Below, piece by piece: positions 8,951 to 18,430 of a stretch of DNA of 64,000 nucleotides (positions are counted from its first letter, which is position 1; each line of letters starts with the position of its first letter). Location: the NCBI RefSeq assembly GCF_036867195.1, contig NZ_JBAJII010000001.1, positions 2,542,001-2,606,000 of the forward strand, read 5' to 3'. The position numbers were made by a program, and so were the translations under genes. The DNA is from Arthrobacter sp. Soc17.1.1.1 (GTDB lineage: Bacteria; Actinomycetota; Actinomycetes; Actinomycetales; Micrococcaceae). Under the pieces are notes generated by a model. The model searched no databases, had not been told where the DNA came from, and was given only the letters and a program-made list of their open reading frames with translations.

Positions 8951-9726
8951 TGGCGGGCCGCAGGGGCGCCGTCCTCAGCATCGAATCGACCAGCGTGCAG
9001 GACTACGTGAAGGCCGTCTACGCCTTCACCGAGTGGCAGGACACCGCCATGACCGCCACGCACCTGGCGGCGCGCCTGTCCGTCGCCAACTCCTCGGTGA
9101 CGGGAATGGTCGCGAAGCTCGTGGATCTCGGCCTCGCGGACCACCGGAAGTACGGCCCCATCGCCCTCACCCCGTCGGGCCGGACGCTCGCCCTCGCGAT
9201 GGTGAGGCGGCACCGGCTCATCGAGACCTTCCTCGTCACCGAGCTCGGCTACGGCTGGGACGAGGTGCACGACGAGGCCGAGCTCCTCGAGCACACCGTC
9301 TCCGACGCCTTCATCGAACGCCTCGATGCGAAGCTCGGCCGCCCGCGGCGCGACCCCCACGGGGACCCCATCCCGGCCGCCGACGGCACCGTCGAGTATC
9401 CGCCGGCGTACCGCCTCGACGGCGTCGACGACGGGCACGCGGGCCGACTGGTGCGGGTCAGCGACGAGGACCCCGACGTCCTGCGCCTCCTCGACCGCCA
9501 CGGCATCGGGCTCGACGCCGAGCTGCGCCTGGGACGCCCTGGTGCCGGTCCCCTGCTGGAGCTGCACGTCGCCGCTCCCGGCGACGGAGGGAACGCCGGG
9601 GACACTGGCCCGGATGCCGCGGCGCCCGTGCCGCGGACGCTGACCGTCGACACCGCCCTCGCCCGCGCCCTGTGGATCGCGACGACCGTCCCCCACGAGG
9701 GGTGCACCGCCGGCGCGCCGCGGTGA
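8950..9726 (+). CDS. DtxR/MntR-family metal-dependent transcriptional regulator
   Basis: 258-residue repressor. The N-terminal winged helix includes SVQDYVKAVYAF, AARLSVANSSVTGMVAKL and a wing around KYGPIALTPSG. The dimerisation/metal domain contains RHRLIETFLVTELGY and DEVHDEAELLEHTVSD with the His/Glu ligands of the family. A C-terminal FeoA/SH3-like domain begins near VRVSDEDPDVLRLL, interrupted by a Gly/Asp-rich loop. It is the last gene of the transporter operon and probably binds the boxes at 6311 and 6334 when metal-loaded. Whether it senses Mn or Fe cannot be settled here; the transporter context favours Mn. Confidence 0.9.
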   Translation: MAGRRGAVLSIESTSVQDYVKAVYAFTEWQDTAMTATHLAARLSVANSSVTGMVAKLVDLGLADHRKYGPIALTPSGRTLALAMVRRHRLIETFLVTELGYGWDEVHDEAELLEHTVSDAFIERLDAKLGRPRRDPHGDPIPAADGTVEYPPAYRLDGVDDGHAGRLVRVSDEDPDVLRLLDRHGIGLDAELRLGRPGAGPLLELHVAAPGDGGNAGDTGPDAAAPVPRTLTVDTALARALWIATTVPHEGCTAGAPR

Positions 9727-9733
9727 CCCGCCC

Positions 9734-9752
9734 GGCCGGCTGCGCGCCGGCC
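9734..9752 (+). terminator. Hairpin after the metal-transport operon
   Basis: GGCCGGC (9734-9740) pairs with GCCGGCC (9746-9752), 7 nt after the regulator stop. There is no T-run, so this is a candidate only. Confidence 0.4.
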
Positions 9753-9904
9753 GTCGGACGCGCCACGGCACCCGCGCGCTCGCCCCTGGGCCGCGCCCGC
9801 TCCTAGACTGATCGGGATGCGCGCCTGCCGCGCACCGCCCTGTTCCCGCAGCGTTCCCACCCTGTTCCAGATGCCCCGTTCCCGACACCCTGATGGAGTC
9901 CCCT

Positions 9905-10999
9905 ATGACCACGCTCGGACTTGAGGAGGAGTACCTGCTCCTCGACCCGGTGTCCGGACTGCCCGCCCACCACGCGGCGGGGGTGCAGGCACTGCTCGAG
10001 GCCGTGCCGGAGATCGGCGACGACGAGATCCAGCGCGAGCTCCTGTCCTGCCAGATCGAGACGGCGACCCCCGTGTGCGAGACGCTGGCGCAGGCCGAGG
10101 ACTCCCTGCTGACCTTCCGCAGGACGTTCGCCGACGCCGCGGCACAGGTCGGGACCGTCGGCGCCGCCACCGGGACGGCGCCCTGGATCCCGCAGGCCTA
10201 TCCGGAGCTGACGGACAAGCAGCGCTACGAGGATCTGCGCGCCACCGCTCCGGGCATCGTGGGCGACCAGTTCGTCAACGGCCTGCACGTGCACGTCGGC
10301 GTGCCGGACAAGGAGCGCGGCGTCCAGGCCCTGAACCGGATCCGCCCCTGGATCCCGCTGCTGACGGCCCTCGGGGTGAATTCGCCGTACTGGCTCGGCC
10401 GGGACAGCGGGTTCGGCAGCTGGCGGGTCGTCCACTACCGGCGGTGGGCCGTCCAGGGCGTGGCGCCCTGGTTCGCCGACGCCGCCGACTACGAGCGACG
10501 CATCACCGCCCTCAGCGCGACGGGTGCGATCCTCGATCGCGGGGTGCTGACGTGGGTGGCCCGGCTCTCCGACCGTTACCCGACCCTGGAGCTGAGGGCC
10601 TGCGACGTGCAGCTCGAGGCCGGGGACGCCGTGCTGCTCGGGGCGCTGACGCGGGCGCTCGTCGTCACAGCCCTGCACGACGCCGAGGAGGACACCGAGC
10701 CCCTCGTGCCGGACCCGGAACTGCTCGACGCCGCGCTCTGGCAGGGTGCGCGGGACGGCATGGAACACCATCTCGTGGACCTCGCCACCGCGGAACCCGT
10801 GCCCGCGCGGCAGCACCTCGAGGCCTTCCTCGATCACGTCGGCGCCGCCCTCGAGGCCGAGGGCGACACCGGGCAGGTGCGGGACGCTCTGGCGGCCGCG
10901 GCGGAACGCGGCACGGGCGCCGAGCGCCAGCGCCGGGCCATGCGCGACGGCGGCCTGGACGCGCTCCTGTCGCTGTACGGCAGCACCCTCACCGCCTGA
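9905..10999 (+). CDS. Carboxylate-amine ligase, YbdK/GCS2 family
   Basis: 364-residue member of the glutamate-cysteine ligase 2 family. It starts TTLGLEEEYLLLD, the family's N-terminal ATP-grasp-like signature. NGLHVHVGVPDKE and LRACDVQLEAGDAVLLGAL are further conserved blocks. Relatives show weak glutamate-cysteine ligase activity in vitro. Mycothiol-producing actinobacteria do not need glutathione, so the true substrate is uncertain. The ATG at 9905 has GGAG 7 nt upstream, whereas the upstream in-frame ATG at 9893 has none. It stands alone and converges on the alpha-galactosidase gene. Confidence 0.88.
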   Translation: MTTLGLEEEYLLLDPVSGLPAHHAAGVQALLEAVPEIGDDEIQRELLSCQIETATPVCETLAQAEDSLLTFRRTFADAAAQVGTVGAATGTAPWIPQAYPELTDKQRYEDLRATAPGIVGDQFVNGLHVHVGVPDKERGVQALNRIRPWIPLLTALGVNSPYWLGRDSGFGSWRVVHYRRWAVQGVAPWFADAADYERRITALSATGAILDRGVLTWVARLSDRYPTLELRACDVQLEAGDAVLLGALTRALVVTALHDAEEDTEPLVPDPELLDAALWQGARDGMEHHLVDLATAEPVPARQHLEAFLDHVGAALEAEGDTGQVRDALAAAAERGTGAERQRRAMRDGGLDALLSLYGSTLTA

Positions 11000-11045
11000 C
11001 GCAAGCCGGCTGACCGGGGCCGGCTGACCGAGGACGCGCGGGCGC

Positions 11046-11060
11046 GGCCGGCGTCCGGCC
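11046..11060. terminator. Hairpin between convergent genes
   Basis: GGCCGG (11046-11051) and CCGGCC (11055-11060) form a short G+C hairpin between the convergent ligase and alpha-galactosidase genes. It could serve either strand but lacks a T-run. Confidence 0.35.
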
Positions 11061-11083
11061 CGCCCCAGCCCCACCACGTCGCC

Positions 11084-13225
11084 TCAGCCGGCGGCGTGGA
11101 ACTCGATCAGCAGCGTCTGCTCGGGCAGCAGCACGGGCGCCTGGAGCCCTGCCTGGGCCAGGACCCGACCGGGCAGCCGGAGCGGCGCGCCGTCGAGGGC
11201 CGCCTGCAGCCAGGCGAGCGGCGACTGCCCGTTGCCGGGGTGCCCCTCCTCCGGGACGGCCGGCCGCACGGTGTACAGCGTGTCCGGCTCGAGGCCGGGG
11301 AACGTCAGGGGCCCCGGCGGGTAGCTCGCGCTCGAGGCCGTCAGCGAATAGCCGAAGAGCGCCCGGCGGCGGTCCTCCGACACCACGCCGCGCAGGTCCA
11401 TCGCCGGATCGGTGAGGTCCGCGTGGAGGACGGTGCCGCGGTGCAGGTCCCGGCGCCACGACCGGTGCAGCTCCACGTACCGGCCGAGGACCGCGTACTC
11501 CTCGTCCGTGAGATCGGAGATGTCCCACTCGATGCCGTAGTGCCCGAAGACGGCCGTGCCGGCGCGGAAGGGCAGGGTGTGCGCCCTGCCGGTCGAGTGC
11601 GAGACCGGCCCGCCGACGTGCATCCCCATGAGCTCGGGGGGCACCACGAGGCCCGTGTACTTCTGGTTGACGAGCCGCTCGATCGGGTCGATGCAGTCGC
11701 TCGTCCAGATGCGGTCCGTGCGTGCGAGGATGCCGAGGTCCACGCGGGCACCACCGGAGGCGCAGCTCTCGATCTCGAGGCCGGGGTGGCGCTGCCGCAG
11801 CTCGTCGAGCAGCCGGTAGAGCGCCAGGACGTGGCGGTGCACGGCGGCCTGCCCGGTGCGCGCATCGGCGGCCTCGAGCAGGTCGCGGTTGTGGTCCCAC
11901 TTCACGTAGGCGATGTCGTTGGCCGTCAGGATGTCGTCGAGGCGTTCGAGGATGTACGCGTAGGCGTCGGGATTCCCGAGGTTCAGGACCTGCTGCTGCC
12001 GGCCCGGCAGGGGCAGCCGACCCTCGGGCTGCAGGATCCACTCCGGGTGGGCCCGCGCGAGGTCGGAGTCGGGGTTGACCATCTCGGGTTCGAACCAGAG
12101 CCCGAACTCCATGCCCAGCCCGCGCACGTGGTCGATGATCGGTGCCAGCCCGTCCGGCCAGACGGTCTCGTCCACGTACCAGTCGCCGAGGCTCGACGTG
12201 TCGTCCCGCCGCCCGCGGAACCAGCCGTCGTCGAGCACGAACCGTTCGACGCCGAGGGACGCCGCCCGGTCGGCCAGCGCCAGCAGGCGCGGGAGATCCA
12301 AGTCGAAGTACACGGCCTCCCAGGTGTTGAGCGTCACGGGGCGGGGCCGCTGCGGATGCGACGTCCTCGCGCGGAGATCCCGGTGGAAGCGTCCCGAGAG
12401 TTCGTTCAGCCCCTCACCCCAGGAGCCGACGGCCTCCGGCGTGGCATAGCTCTCCCCCGGCGCGAGCACGACCTCGCGGGGCGAGAGCACCTCGCCCGCC
12501 GCGAGGAACGCAGCCCCCGCGGGGGTCTTCTCCACGAGGACCTGCTGGTTGCCGCTCCATGCCAGGTGTACGCCCTGCACGCGGCCGTGCTCGAAGCCGA
12601 AGCCGGCGGCGCCCGCCGCGAGCAGCACGGTGGCGTCCGCCCCGGGCCGACCGCGCCGGCTCGTCCGCGCATAGGTGCCCGCGGTGAGGGCGTGCCGCTG
12701 GGGGGACCGCTCGCGGAGGTGGCGGCCGGTGGTGTCCAGCACCTCGGCGGCGGTGTGGTGGAGCGGGAAGAAGAGGTGGAGCGAGCGCACCTCGTAGTCG
12801 TCGTCGCCCGTGTTGGTGAGCACCAGGCGCTGGGTCAGCAGGCCCGACGCCGAGAGGCCCACATGTGCGGTCAGCGCGAGCCCGGCGTCGTCGTCGCGCG
12901 CCTCGATGACGGCGGTCGCCGCTCCGGGCGGACAGTCGACCGAGACGACGGTGAAGCGCGGATGGAGGTGGGATCCCGAGCGGTCCCCGGTCAGGCCGGG
13001 TGTGCCCTGCCAGCCCGCGGATTCGAGCGGCACGAGGGTGAGGCGCGCCGGGACGTCGATGCCCCCGGAGACGCGCTGCGGCTGCTGCGCCGCGGCGAGG
13101 GTCGCGAGGTCCCCTGCGTCACCGAGGTCGGGGCCCCAGTACGTGAGGGCCGGCAGTCCGTGCGGATGGGGCTCGAGCACCACGCTGGTGCCTCCGCGTG
13201 AGAGGTGGAGGGGTTCGAAGGTCAT
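11084..13225 (-). CDS. Alpha-galactosidase, glycoside hydrolase family 36
   Basis: 713-residue retaining alpha-galactosidase. The nucleophile motif is KWDHNRDLLE. The substrate-binding stretch is ESCASGGARVDLG, and WTSDCIDPIERL supplies the acid/base Asp. The N-terminal beta-sandwich (~300 residues) precedes the TIM barrel, which starts near RPRPVTLNTWEAVYFD. No signal peptide is seen, so it would act in the cytoplasm on imported alpha-galactosides such as melibiose or raffinose. No transporter is adjacent. A 13-bp palindrome 26 bp upstream of the start is a candidate operator. The Shine-Dalgarno sequence is weak (AATAAGCA before ATG). Confidence 0.95.
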   Translation of the reverse strand: MTFEPLHLSRGGTSVVLEPHPHGLPALTYWGPDLGDAGDLATLAAAQQPQRVSGGIDVPARLTLVPLESAGWQGTPGLTGDRSGSHLHPRFTVVSVDCPPGAATAVIEARDDDAGLALTAHVGLSASGLLTQRLVLTNTGDDDYEVRSLHLFFPLHHTAAEVLDTTGRHLRERSPQRHALTAGTYARTSRRGRPGADATVLLAAGAAGFGFEHGRVQGVHLAWSGNQQVLVEKTPAGAAFLAAGEVLSPREVVLAPGESYATPEAVGSWGEGLNELSGRFHRDLRARTSHPQRPRPVTLNTWEAVYFDLDLPRLLALADRAASLGVERFVLDDGWFRGRRDDTSSLGDWYVDETVWPDGLAPIIDHVRGLGMEFGLWFEPEMVNPDSDLARAHPEWILQPEGRLPLPGRQQQVLNLGNPDAYAYILERLDDILTANDIAYVKWDHNRDLLEAADARTGQAAVHRHVLALYRLLDELRQRHPGLEIESCASGGARVDLGILARTDRIWTSDCIDPIERLVNQKYTGLVVPPELMGMHVGGPVSHSTGRAHTLPFRAGTAVFGHYGIEWDISDLTDEEYAVLGRYVELHRSWRRDLHRGTVLHADLTDPAMDLRGVVSEDRRRALFGYSLTASSASYPPGPLTFPGLEPDTLYTVRPAVPEEGHPGNGQSPLAWLQAALDGAPLRLPGRVLAQAGLQAPVLLPEQTLLIEFHAAG

Positions 13226-13250
13226 TGCTTATTTTTATCGTGTAACTAAC

Positions 13251-13263
13251 TGTTGCGGCAACA
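13251..13263. promoter_or_regulatory. Perfect 13-bp palindrome upstream of the alpha-galactosidase gene
   Basis: TGTTGCGGCAACA is a perfect inverted repeat around a central G, 26 bp before the alpha-galactosidase start and overlapping the 3' side of the small membrane-protein gene's stop region. A sugar-responsive repressor of LacI, ROK or GntR type could bind it. No regulator gene is adjacent. Confidence 0.5.
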
Positions 13264-13265
13264 CG

Positions 13266-13493
13266 CTATCGCGGGCGGGTGTCCCGCCGCAGCAGACCGA
13301 TGATGAGGCACAGCAGGCCGAGCAGGAGCGGCACCAGGGTGAGCAGGGTGTGGGTGCCGCCGAGATAGCTCATGACGAAGATGTAGACGAACGTGCCGCC
13401 CACGAGGATCCAGCCGAGCACGATCAGAGCACGTCCCCTGTGAGGCGGCGGCAGTGGCGGGAGCCACGGCGGCGGCCGGTCGGTCCAGCTCAT
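13266..13493 (-). CDS. Small two-helix membrane protein, uncharacterised
   Basis: 75-residue protein, not recognised. The N-terminus is Pro-rich (PPPWLPPLPPP), followed by two hydrophobic helices (RALIVLGWILVGGTFVYIF and LLTLVPLLLGLLCLIIGLL) and a short basic tail. Proline-rich leader plus hydrophobic pair is common in small actinobacterial membrane proteins. The ATG at 13493 has only a weak upstream G-rich stretch. It could be the first gene of a unit with the alpha-galactosidase, though the palindrome at 13251 suggests a separate promoter. Confidence 0.6.
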   Translation of the reverse strand: MSWTDRPPPWLPPLPPPHRGRALIVLGWILVGGTFVYIFVMSYLGGTHTLLTLVPLLLGLLCLIIGLLRRDTRPR

Positions 13494-13527
13494 TGCCCCA
13501 GTGTAGTTCGCGCTCCGGGCCCGGGAA

Positions 13528-13584
13528 CGACCGCTCGGGACCGGGGCGACCGCTCGGGACCAGGGCGACCGCTCGGGCCCGGGA
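13528..13584. repeat. 19-bp tandem repeat, three copies
   Basis: The core CGACCGCTCGGG recurs at 13528, 13547 and 13566, an exact 19-bp period with one or two substitutions per unit. It lies between the tmRNA terminator and the small membrane-protein gene. It is non-coding as far as I can see. Confidence 0.8.
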
Positions 13585-13590
13585 ACGACG

Positions 13591-13621
13591 AAGCGCCCCG
13601 CCGGATCCCGGTGGAGCGCTT
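13591..13621 (-). terminator. Hairpin terminator of tmRNA
   Basis: AAGCGC (13591-13596) pairs with GCGCTT (13616-13621), and the inner sequences (CCGCCGG versus CCGGTGG) extend the stem with minor mismatches. On the minus strand it begins 7 nt after the tmRNA CCA end and is followed by CGTCGTT. Confidence 0.6.
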
Positions 13622-13627
13622 GGTCGG

Positions 13628-13995
13628 TGGTGGAGATGGCGGGAATTGAACCCGCGTCCGATGCAGTGTTGTCAGGGCTTCTCCGGGCGCAGTTCGCGTC
13701 GGTTTTTCTCGGCTTCAGCCATCGTGCGAACGAGTGGCTGCCAAGCCCAGTTGTATAAGAGTCCCCCCGATCCCTACAACGAGGATCGGGAGCAGTGGCC
13801 CTCTAAATGACGCCAGGATCCGGGGCGAGAGCAAACCCGGGCTGACGGACTAGTCAGGCTGCTTAGGCAGCGAGAGCGAAGTCAGTGCGCTTTTGTTCGG
13901 CACTTATTGTTTTACAAGGAGCGTTTACGAGATAACCCTGTATCCTCGGCCCGCTTCCCCTGTCGCGACTAACATCGTCGAAACCTGTCATCCCC
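13628..13995 (-). ncRNA. ssrA: Transfer-messenger RNA (tmRNA)
   Basis: 368-nt tmRNA that rescues stalled ribosomes with SmpB. The 5' end GGGGATG pairs with CATCTCC before the genome-encoded 3' ACCA. GGTTTCGACG follows the 5' end, and the T-arm GGGTTCAATTCCC precedes the acceptor end. The tag reading frame (13901 down to 13863) encodes AEQKRTDFALAA and then TAA. The ALAA ending is the ClpXP/proteasome-type degron expected of actinobacterial tags. The pseudoknot region has several G+C hairpins, for example GATCCTCGTTGTAGGGATC. smpB lies 0.5 kb upstream on the same strand. Confidence 0.97.
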
Positions 13996-14150
13996 ATGTT
14001 CAGTTATCAAGTGATCCCTGTGCCGGGGGGGCCCACCGGCCCGTCCGACTCCAGCAGTCTACCGCACCTGCGGGGCCGCCCGGGAAGGCTTCGCCGAGGG
14101 AGAACGACGGCGGCCCGGCCGGCCGGCGTGAGACGCGGGACGGCGGCAGC

Positions 14151-14525
14151 CTAGTCGGCCAGCGTGAGACCCAGGACGACGACGGGCGACTGCCAGAGCC
14201 GCACGACGACGAACGCCAGCGTGACGAAGGCGATGCCGAGGGCGGCCAGCGCGGTGGTCGCCGCCTGCTTGCGGCGGAAGCTCCACCAGAAGATGGCGAT
14301 GTTGAGCACCAGCAGCACGGGCGAGATCCAGACGAGGAGCTGCGCGAAGAACACGTAGACGAGGAAGACGAACGGGATGAGCGAGAGGATCCCGACCGGC
14401 ACCACGGCGAGCAGGATGATCAGGTCGACGAGCGCCCCGCCGGTGACCCACCAGGGCCGCCGGTACGCCAGTTCGGAGACCTCGGGTTCCTCGTCCTCCT
14501 GGGCCTCCCAGAAGACGTCGCTCAC
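14151..14525 (-). CDS. Conserved-type membrane protein downstream of smpB
   Basis: 124-residue protein, not recognised as a named family. It has an acidic N-terminus (SDVFWEAQEDEEPEVSE), then about three to four hydrophobic segments: GALVDLIILLAVVPVGILSL, FVFLVYVFFAQLLVWISPVL, LNIAIFWWSFRR and ALGIAFVTLAFVVVRLW. The start overlaps the smpB stop (ATGA), so it is translationally coupled. Its position between smpB and ssrA suggests only shared transcription; no functional link can be inferred. About 155 bp separate its stop from the tmRNA 5' end, probably holding the ssrA promoter. Confidence 0.8.
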   Translation of the reverse strand: MSDVFWEAQEDEEPEVSELAYRRPWWVTGGALVDLIILLAVVPVGILSLIPFVFLVYVFFAQLLVWISPVLLVLNIAIFWWSFRRKQAATTALAALGIAFVTLAFVVVRLWQSPVVVLGLTLAD

Positions 14526-14995
14526 GCGCCGAGGTTCTTCTCGCGCATGGCGCGCAGCGCCTCCCGGTTGTCCTGCTTCTCGCGCAGGGTCTGGCGCTTG
14601 TCGTAGTCCCGCTTGCCGCGGGCGACGGCGATCTCCACCTTGGCCCGTCCGTTGAGGAAGTACAGCTGCAGGGGGACGAGGGTGAAGCCCGACTCCCGGA
14701 TCTTCTGCGAGATCTTGGTCAGTTCCTCGCGGTGCAGGAGCAGCTTCCTGCGGCGGCGGGCGGCGTGGTTGGTCCAGCTGCCCTGCGAGTACTCCGAGAT
14801 GTGGATGCCCTCGAGCCAGAGTTCGTTGCCGTAGAAGACGGCGTAGCCGTCGATCAGCGAGGCGCGTCCGGCGCGCAGGGATTTCACCTCGGTGCCCATG
14901 AGCGCGATGCCCGCCTCGTACGTGTCGAGCACGGCGTAGTCGTGAAAGGCCTTCCGATTGGTGGCCACGACTTTCCGGCCACTTTCCTTCGGCAC
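14522..14995 (-). CDS. smpB: SsrA-binding protein SmpB
   Basis: 157-residue tmRNA partner required for trans-translation. Conserved stretches include VVATNRKAFHDYAVLDTYEAG, GTEVKSLRAGRASLIDGYA and HISEYSQGSWTNHAARRRRK, plus the C-terminal helix KRDYDKRQTLREKQDNREAL. The GTG at 14995 has AAGGAG with 7-nt spacing, whereas the longer frame up to 15058 adds residues unlike SmpB. It belongs to the minus-strand run ftsE-ftsX-M23 peptidase-smpB-membrane protein and lies close to ssrA. Confidence 0.96.
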   Translation of the reverse strand: MPKESGRKVVATNRKAFHDYAVLDTYEAGIALMGTEVKSLRAGRASLIDGYAVFYGNELWLEGIHISEYSQGSWTNHAARRRRKLLLHREELTKISQKIRESGFTLVPLQLYFLNGRAKVEIAVARGKRDYDKRQTLREKQDNREALRAMREKNLGA

Positions 14996-15066
14996 GGCGA
15001 CTCTCCTTCGTACGACACTGCTGCGGACGGCGGTCCGCGGGTGGACAGTGCCTTCCATCCTACGAC

Positions 15067-16629
15067 CTAGAACAAACCGATCGGATCCACGAGGGTGCCG
15101 TTGAGCATCGTCTCGAAGTGCAGGTGGCAGCCGGTCGAGTTGCCGGTGGTCCCGGTGTAGCCGATCAGCTGGCCGGCGCTCACGCGCTGGCCGGGCGACA
15201 CCAGGTAGCTCGTCAGGTGGTAGAAGTTGGTCGCGAGGGCGTTGCCGCCGACCACGCCGTGGTTGAGGACGATCCTGTTCCCGGCGCCCGGCAGCACGTT
15301 GGAGTCCGCGTACCAGACCTCGCCGGCCGCGGGGGCGTAGAGCGGGGTGCCGCAGCCCACGCCGTAGTCGATCCCGGTGTGCATGTACCCGCCGGTGCCG
15401 TTGAAGTCGATGGTGCCCACCGGTGTGGGACGGAACCCGAAGCCCGAGCTGATCGGGGCGCTGACGGGGGCCCTGAGGCCGAAGGAGCTGGGACCGGCCG
15501 GGGCCGGCACGGGCGCCACCGGGATGACGGGAGCGACCGGCGCGACCGCCTGTGGCTGCACGGGGGCAGGGGCCGGGCGGTTGGCGGCCTCCGCCTCGGC
15601 GGCCCGTCGCGCCGTCTCGGCTGCTGCCGCGGCCTCCGCCTCGGCCTGGCGCCGGGCCTGCTCGGCAGCGGCGGCGGCTTCGGCCTCGGCGCGGAGGCGC
15701 TCCTGCTCGGCCTTCTGCCGTGCCTCCTCCGCCTTGCGGGCCTCCTCGATCTGGCGGCGCTGGCGTTCGGCGAGATCGGCGTTGACCTGCTGCTGGGCCT
15801 TCTCGACGCCGGCAAGCTTCGCCTCGATGACGGGCTTCTGCGCCTGGAGCTTCTCGGACAGTGCCGAGGTGTCCGCGACGAGCCGGTCCACCTTCCCCTT
15901 CTCGGCGGCGGCGGCGTCCCGTGCGGACTGCTCCGCCGCGAGGGCGGCGTCGGCCTTGTCCTTCAGCTTGGAGATCTCCGCCTCCACCGCGACGAGGCGC
16001 GCCTGGCTGTTGGCATTCGTGGCGTTCTGCTCCGAGAGGCGCTCCATGGCGGCGTTCTGGCTGCGCAGGGCCTGGTCCACGAGGTCCATGGACTCCGTGA
16101 AGTCCTCGACGTCGTCGGCCCCCAGCAGCAGGGACACGTTGGTGGGGACCCCGCCGTTCTTGTACGCCTCGGTCGCGATCTGGCCGATGACCTCGCGGGT
16201 CGCGTCCATCTGCTGCTGGTCGGCGCGGAGTTCGTCAGAGATCTTGTTCTTCGTCTCCTGCGCCAGCTCGACGCGGACCGCCAGGGCCTCGGCCTCACCG
16301 GCGGCGGTCTCGACCTTGCCCTGGGCGTCGGCGAGTGCCTGCTGGGCGGCGGGGAGCTGGCCCTGGTACGTCTTCAGGGTCCCGATGGTCTCGGCGATGT
16401 CGGAGTCGAGGTACTCCATCGACTGCTGCACCTCGGTGATCTCCTTCTCGAGGGCACTCTTGCGGTCGTCGAGTTCGTCGGCCACGACCGGCGTCGAACC
16501 GAGGGCGAGCGCGACGACGAGGGCGATGGAGCTGCCCGCCGTCGCGCGGACCACGAAGGCCCGCCTGTCCTGCCGGGCCCACCAGGAGGATCCTGATGGG
16601 CGCACGTGTCCCCTGGCGCTGAGCGGCAT
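15067..16629 (-). CDS. Secreted M23 (LytM) peptidase with coiled coil, FtsEX-linked
   Basis: 520-residue peptidoglycan endopeptidase. An N-terminal hydrophobic segment (GSSIALVVALALGSTPVVA) is the export signal, with probable cleavage before DE. Residues ~50-290 form a long coiled coil, ending in an Ala/Glu/Arg-rich stretch with AEAEAAAAAE-type repeats, then a Pro/Ala linker. The C-terminal M23 domain has the zinc ligands in HTGIDYG and HLHFE. It directly follows ftsX (4-nt gap) in the ftsEX unit. This matches the EnvC/PcsB/RipC principle, in which FtsEX controls a coiled-coil hydrolase or activator. Both M23 metal motifs look intact, so it should be active rather than an EnvC-type degenerate activator. 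Confidence 0.9.
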   Translation of the reverse strand: MPLSARGHVRPSGSSWWARQDRRAFVVRATAGSSIALVVALALGSTPVVADELDDRKSALEKEITEVQQSMEYLDSDIAETIGTLKTYQGQLPAAQQALADAQGKVETAAGEAEALAVRVELAQETKNKISDELRADQQQMDATREVIGQIATEAYKNGGVPTNVSLLLGADDVEDFTESMDLVDQALRSQNAAMERLSEQNATNANSQARLVAVEAEISKLKDKADAALAAEQSARDAAAAEKGKVDRLVADTSALSEKLQAQKPVIEAKLAGVEKAQQQVNADLAERQRRQIEEARKAEEARQKAEQERLRAEAEAAAAAEQARRQAEAEAAAAAETARRAAEAEAANRPAPAPVQPQAVAPVAPVIPVAPVPAPAGPSSFGLRAPVSAPISSGFGFRPTPVGTIDFNGTGGYMHTGIDYGVGCGTPLYAPAAGEVWYADSNVLPGAGNRIVLNHGVVGGNALATNFYHLTSYLVSPGQRVSAGQLIGYTGTTGNSTGCHLHFETMLNGTLVDPIGLF

Positions 16630-16633
16630 GATG

Positions 16634-17544
16634 CTAGACCTTTACGTATCGTCGGAGGGTGAGCAGGGACGAGAGCCCCGCGAGGACGGCCCCCAGCAGG
16701 ATGAGTGCGGGGACGAGGATCAGGACCTGCTGGGACGAGATGAACGCCGTCTGCGGGAAGGTCTTCACGAGCCAGCCGTCGATCACGAACCGGGACGCGC
16801 CCCAGAGGGTCGCCGAGGCGAGGACCGCGCCGATCACGGCCGCGATGACGCCCTCCAGGACGAACGGCAGCTGGATGACCGCCTTGGACGCCCCGACCAG
16901 GCGCATGATGCCGGTCTCGCGGCGACGGCTGAACGCGGACAGGCGGATGGTGGTCGCGATGAGCAGGATGGCGCAGAACGTCATGATGCCCGCGATCACG
17001 AGCGCGACGACGGACGCCCAGTTCATGTAGCGGAAGATCGCCTCGAGGAAGTCCCGCTGGTCGCTGACGGCGTCGACACCCGGCTCCGAGGAGAAGGCCT
17101 CGTCGATGACCTCGTACTTCTCCGCGTCCACGAGGCTCACCCGGAAGGACTCGGGGAGCTGCTCCGCGGTGACGGAGTCGACGATCGGCGAGTTGGCGAA
17201 CTGGTCGCGGAAGTGGCCGAGCGCCTCCTCCTGCGACTCGTACGTGACGGTGTCGACGTACGGGGCGAACTGCTCGGATTCGAGCTTCGCCTGGATCGCG
17301 GTGCGCTGCTCCTCCGTCACGGGGCCGGTGGCACAGCTCGTCTCCGAGGAGTTGCCGACGCAGAGGTAGATCGTAACCTGGACGCGGTCGTACCAGTAAC
17401 CCTTCATCTGGCCGATCTGGAGCTGGAAGAGCCCGGCTGCACCGACGAAGGTCAGGGAGATGAAGGTCACGAGAATCACGGACGTGACCATGGACAGGTT
17501 CCGGCGGATGCCCGAGCCGATCTCGGACAGGATGAACGCGAGCC

Positions 17545-17548
<4 letters not shown>
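16634..17548 (-). CDS. ftsX: Cell-division ABC transporter permease FtsX
   Basis: 304-residue FtsX with the usual topology: one N-terminal helix ([26 protein letters not shown]), a large extracytoplasmic domain (~residues 45-175) that receives the partner hydrolase, then three C-terminal helices around [41 protein letters not shown] and [32 protein letters not shown] is the conserved cytoplasmic coupling segment. The start overlaps ftsE (ATGA), and the peptidase follows within 4 nt. The external domain shows two cysteines ([11 protein letters not shown]) that could pair. Confidence 0.96.
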
Positions 17549-18261
<713 letters not shown>

Positions 18262-18430
18262 GACCACTTAAGCGCCCTGATGCGCCGGGCACGGGCATTG
18301 GCTGGGGGAAGGAAGCCACGGCTCCTCGACTATAGCGAGGGCATCACGCAGCGCCCATTACCGCCCCGGTGTGTCGCACGCAAGAGATCGCGGCGAAAAC
18401 AGGTGCTCGAGCCCTCTTTTCGCGTAGCGG

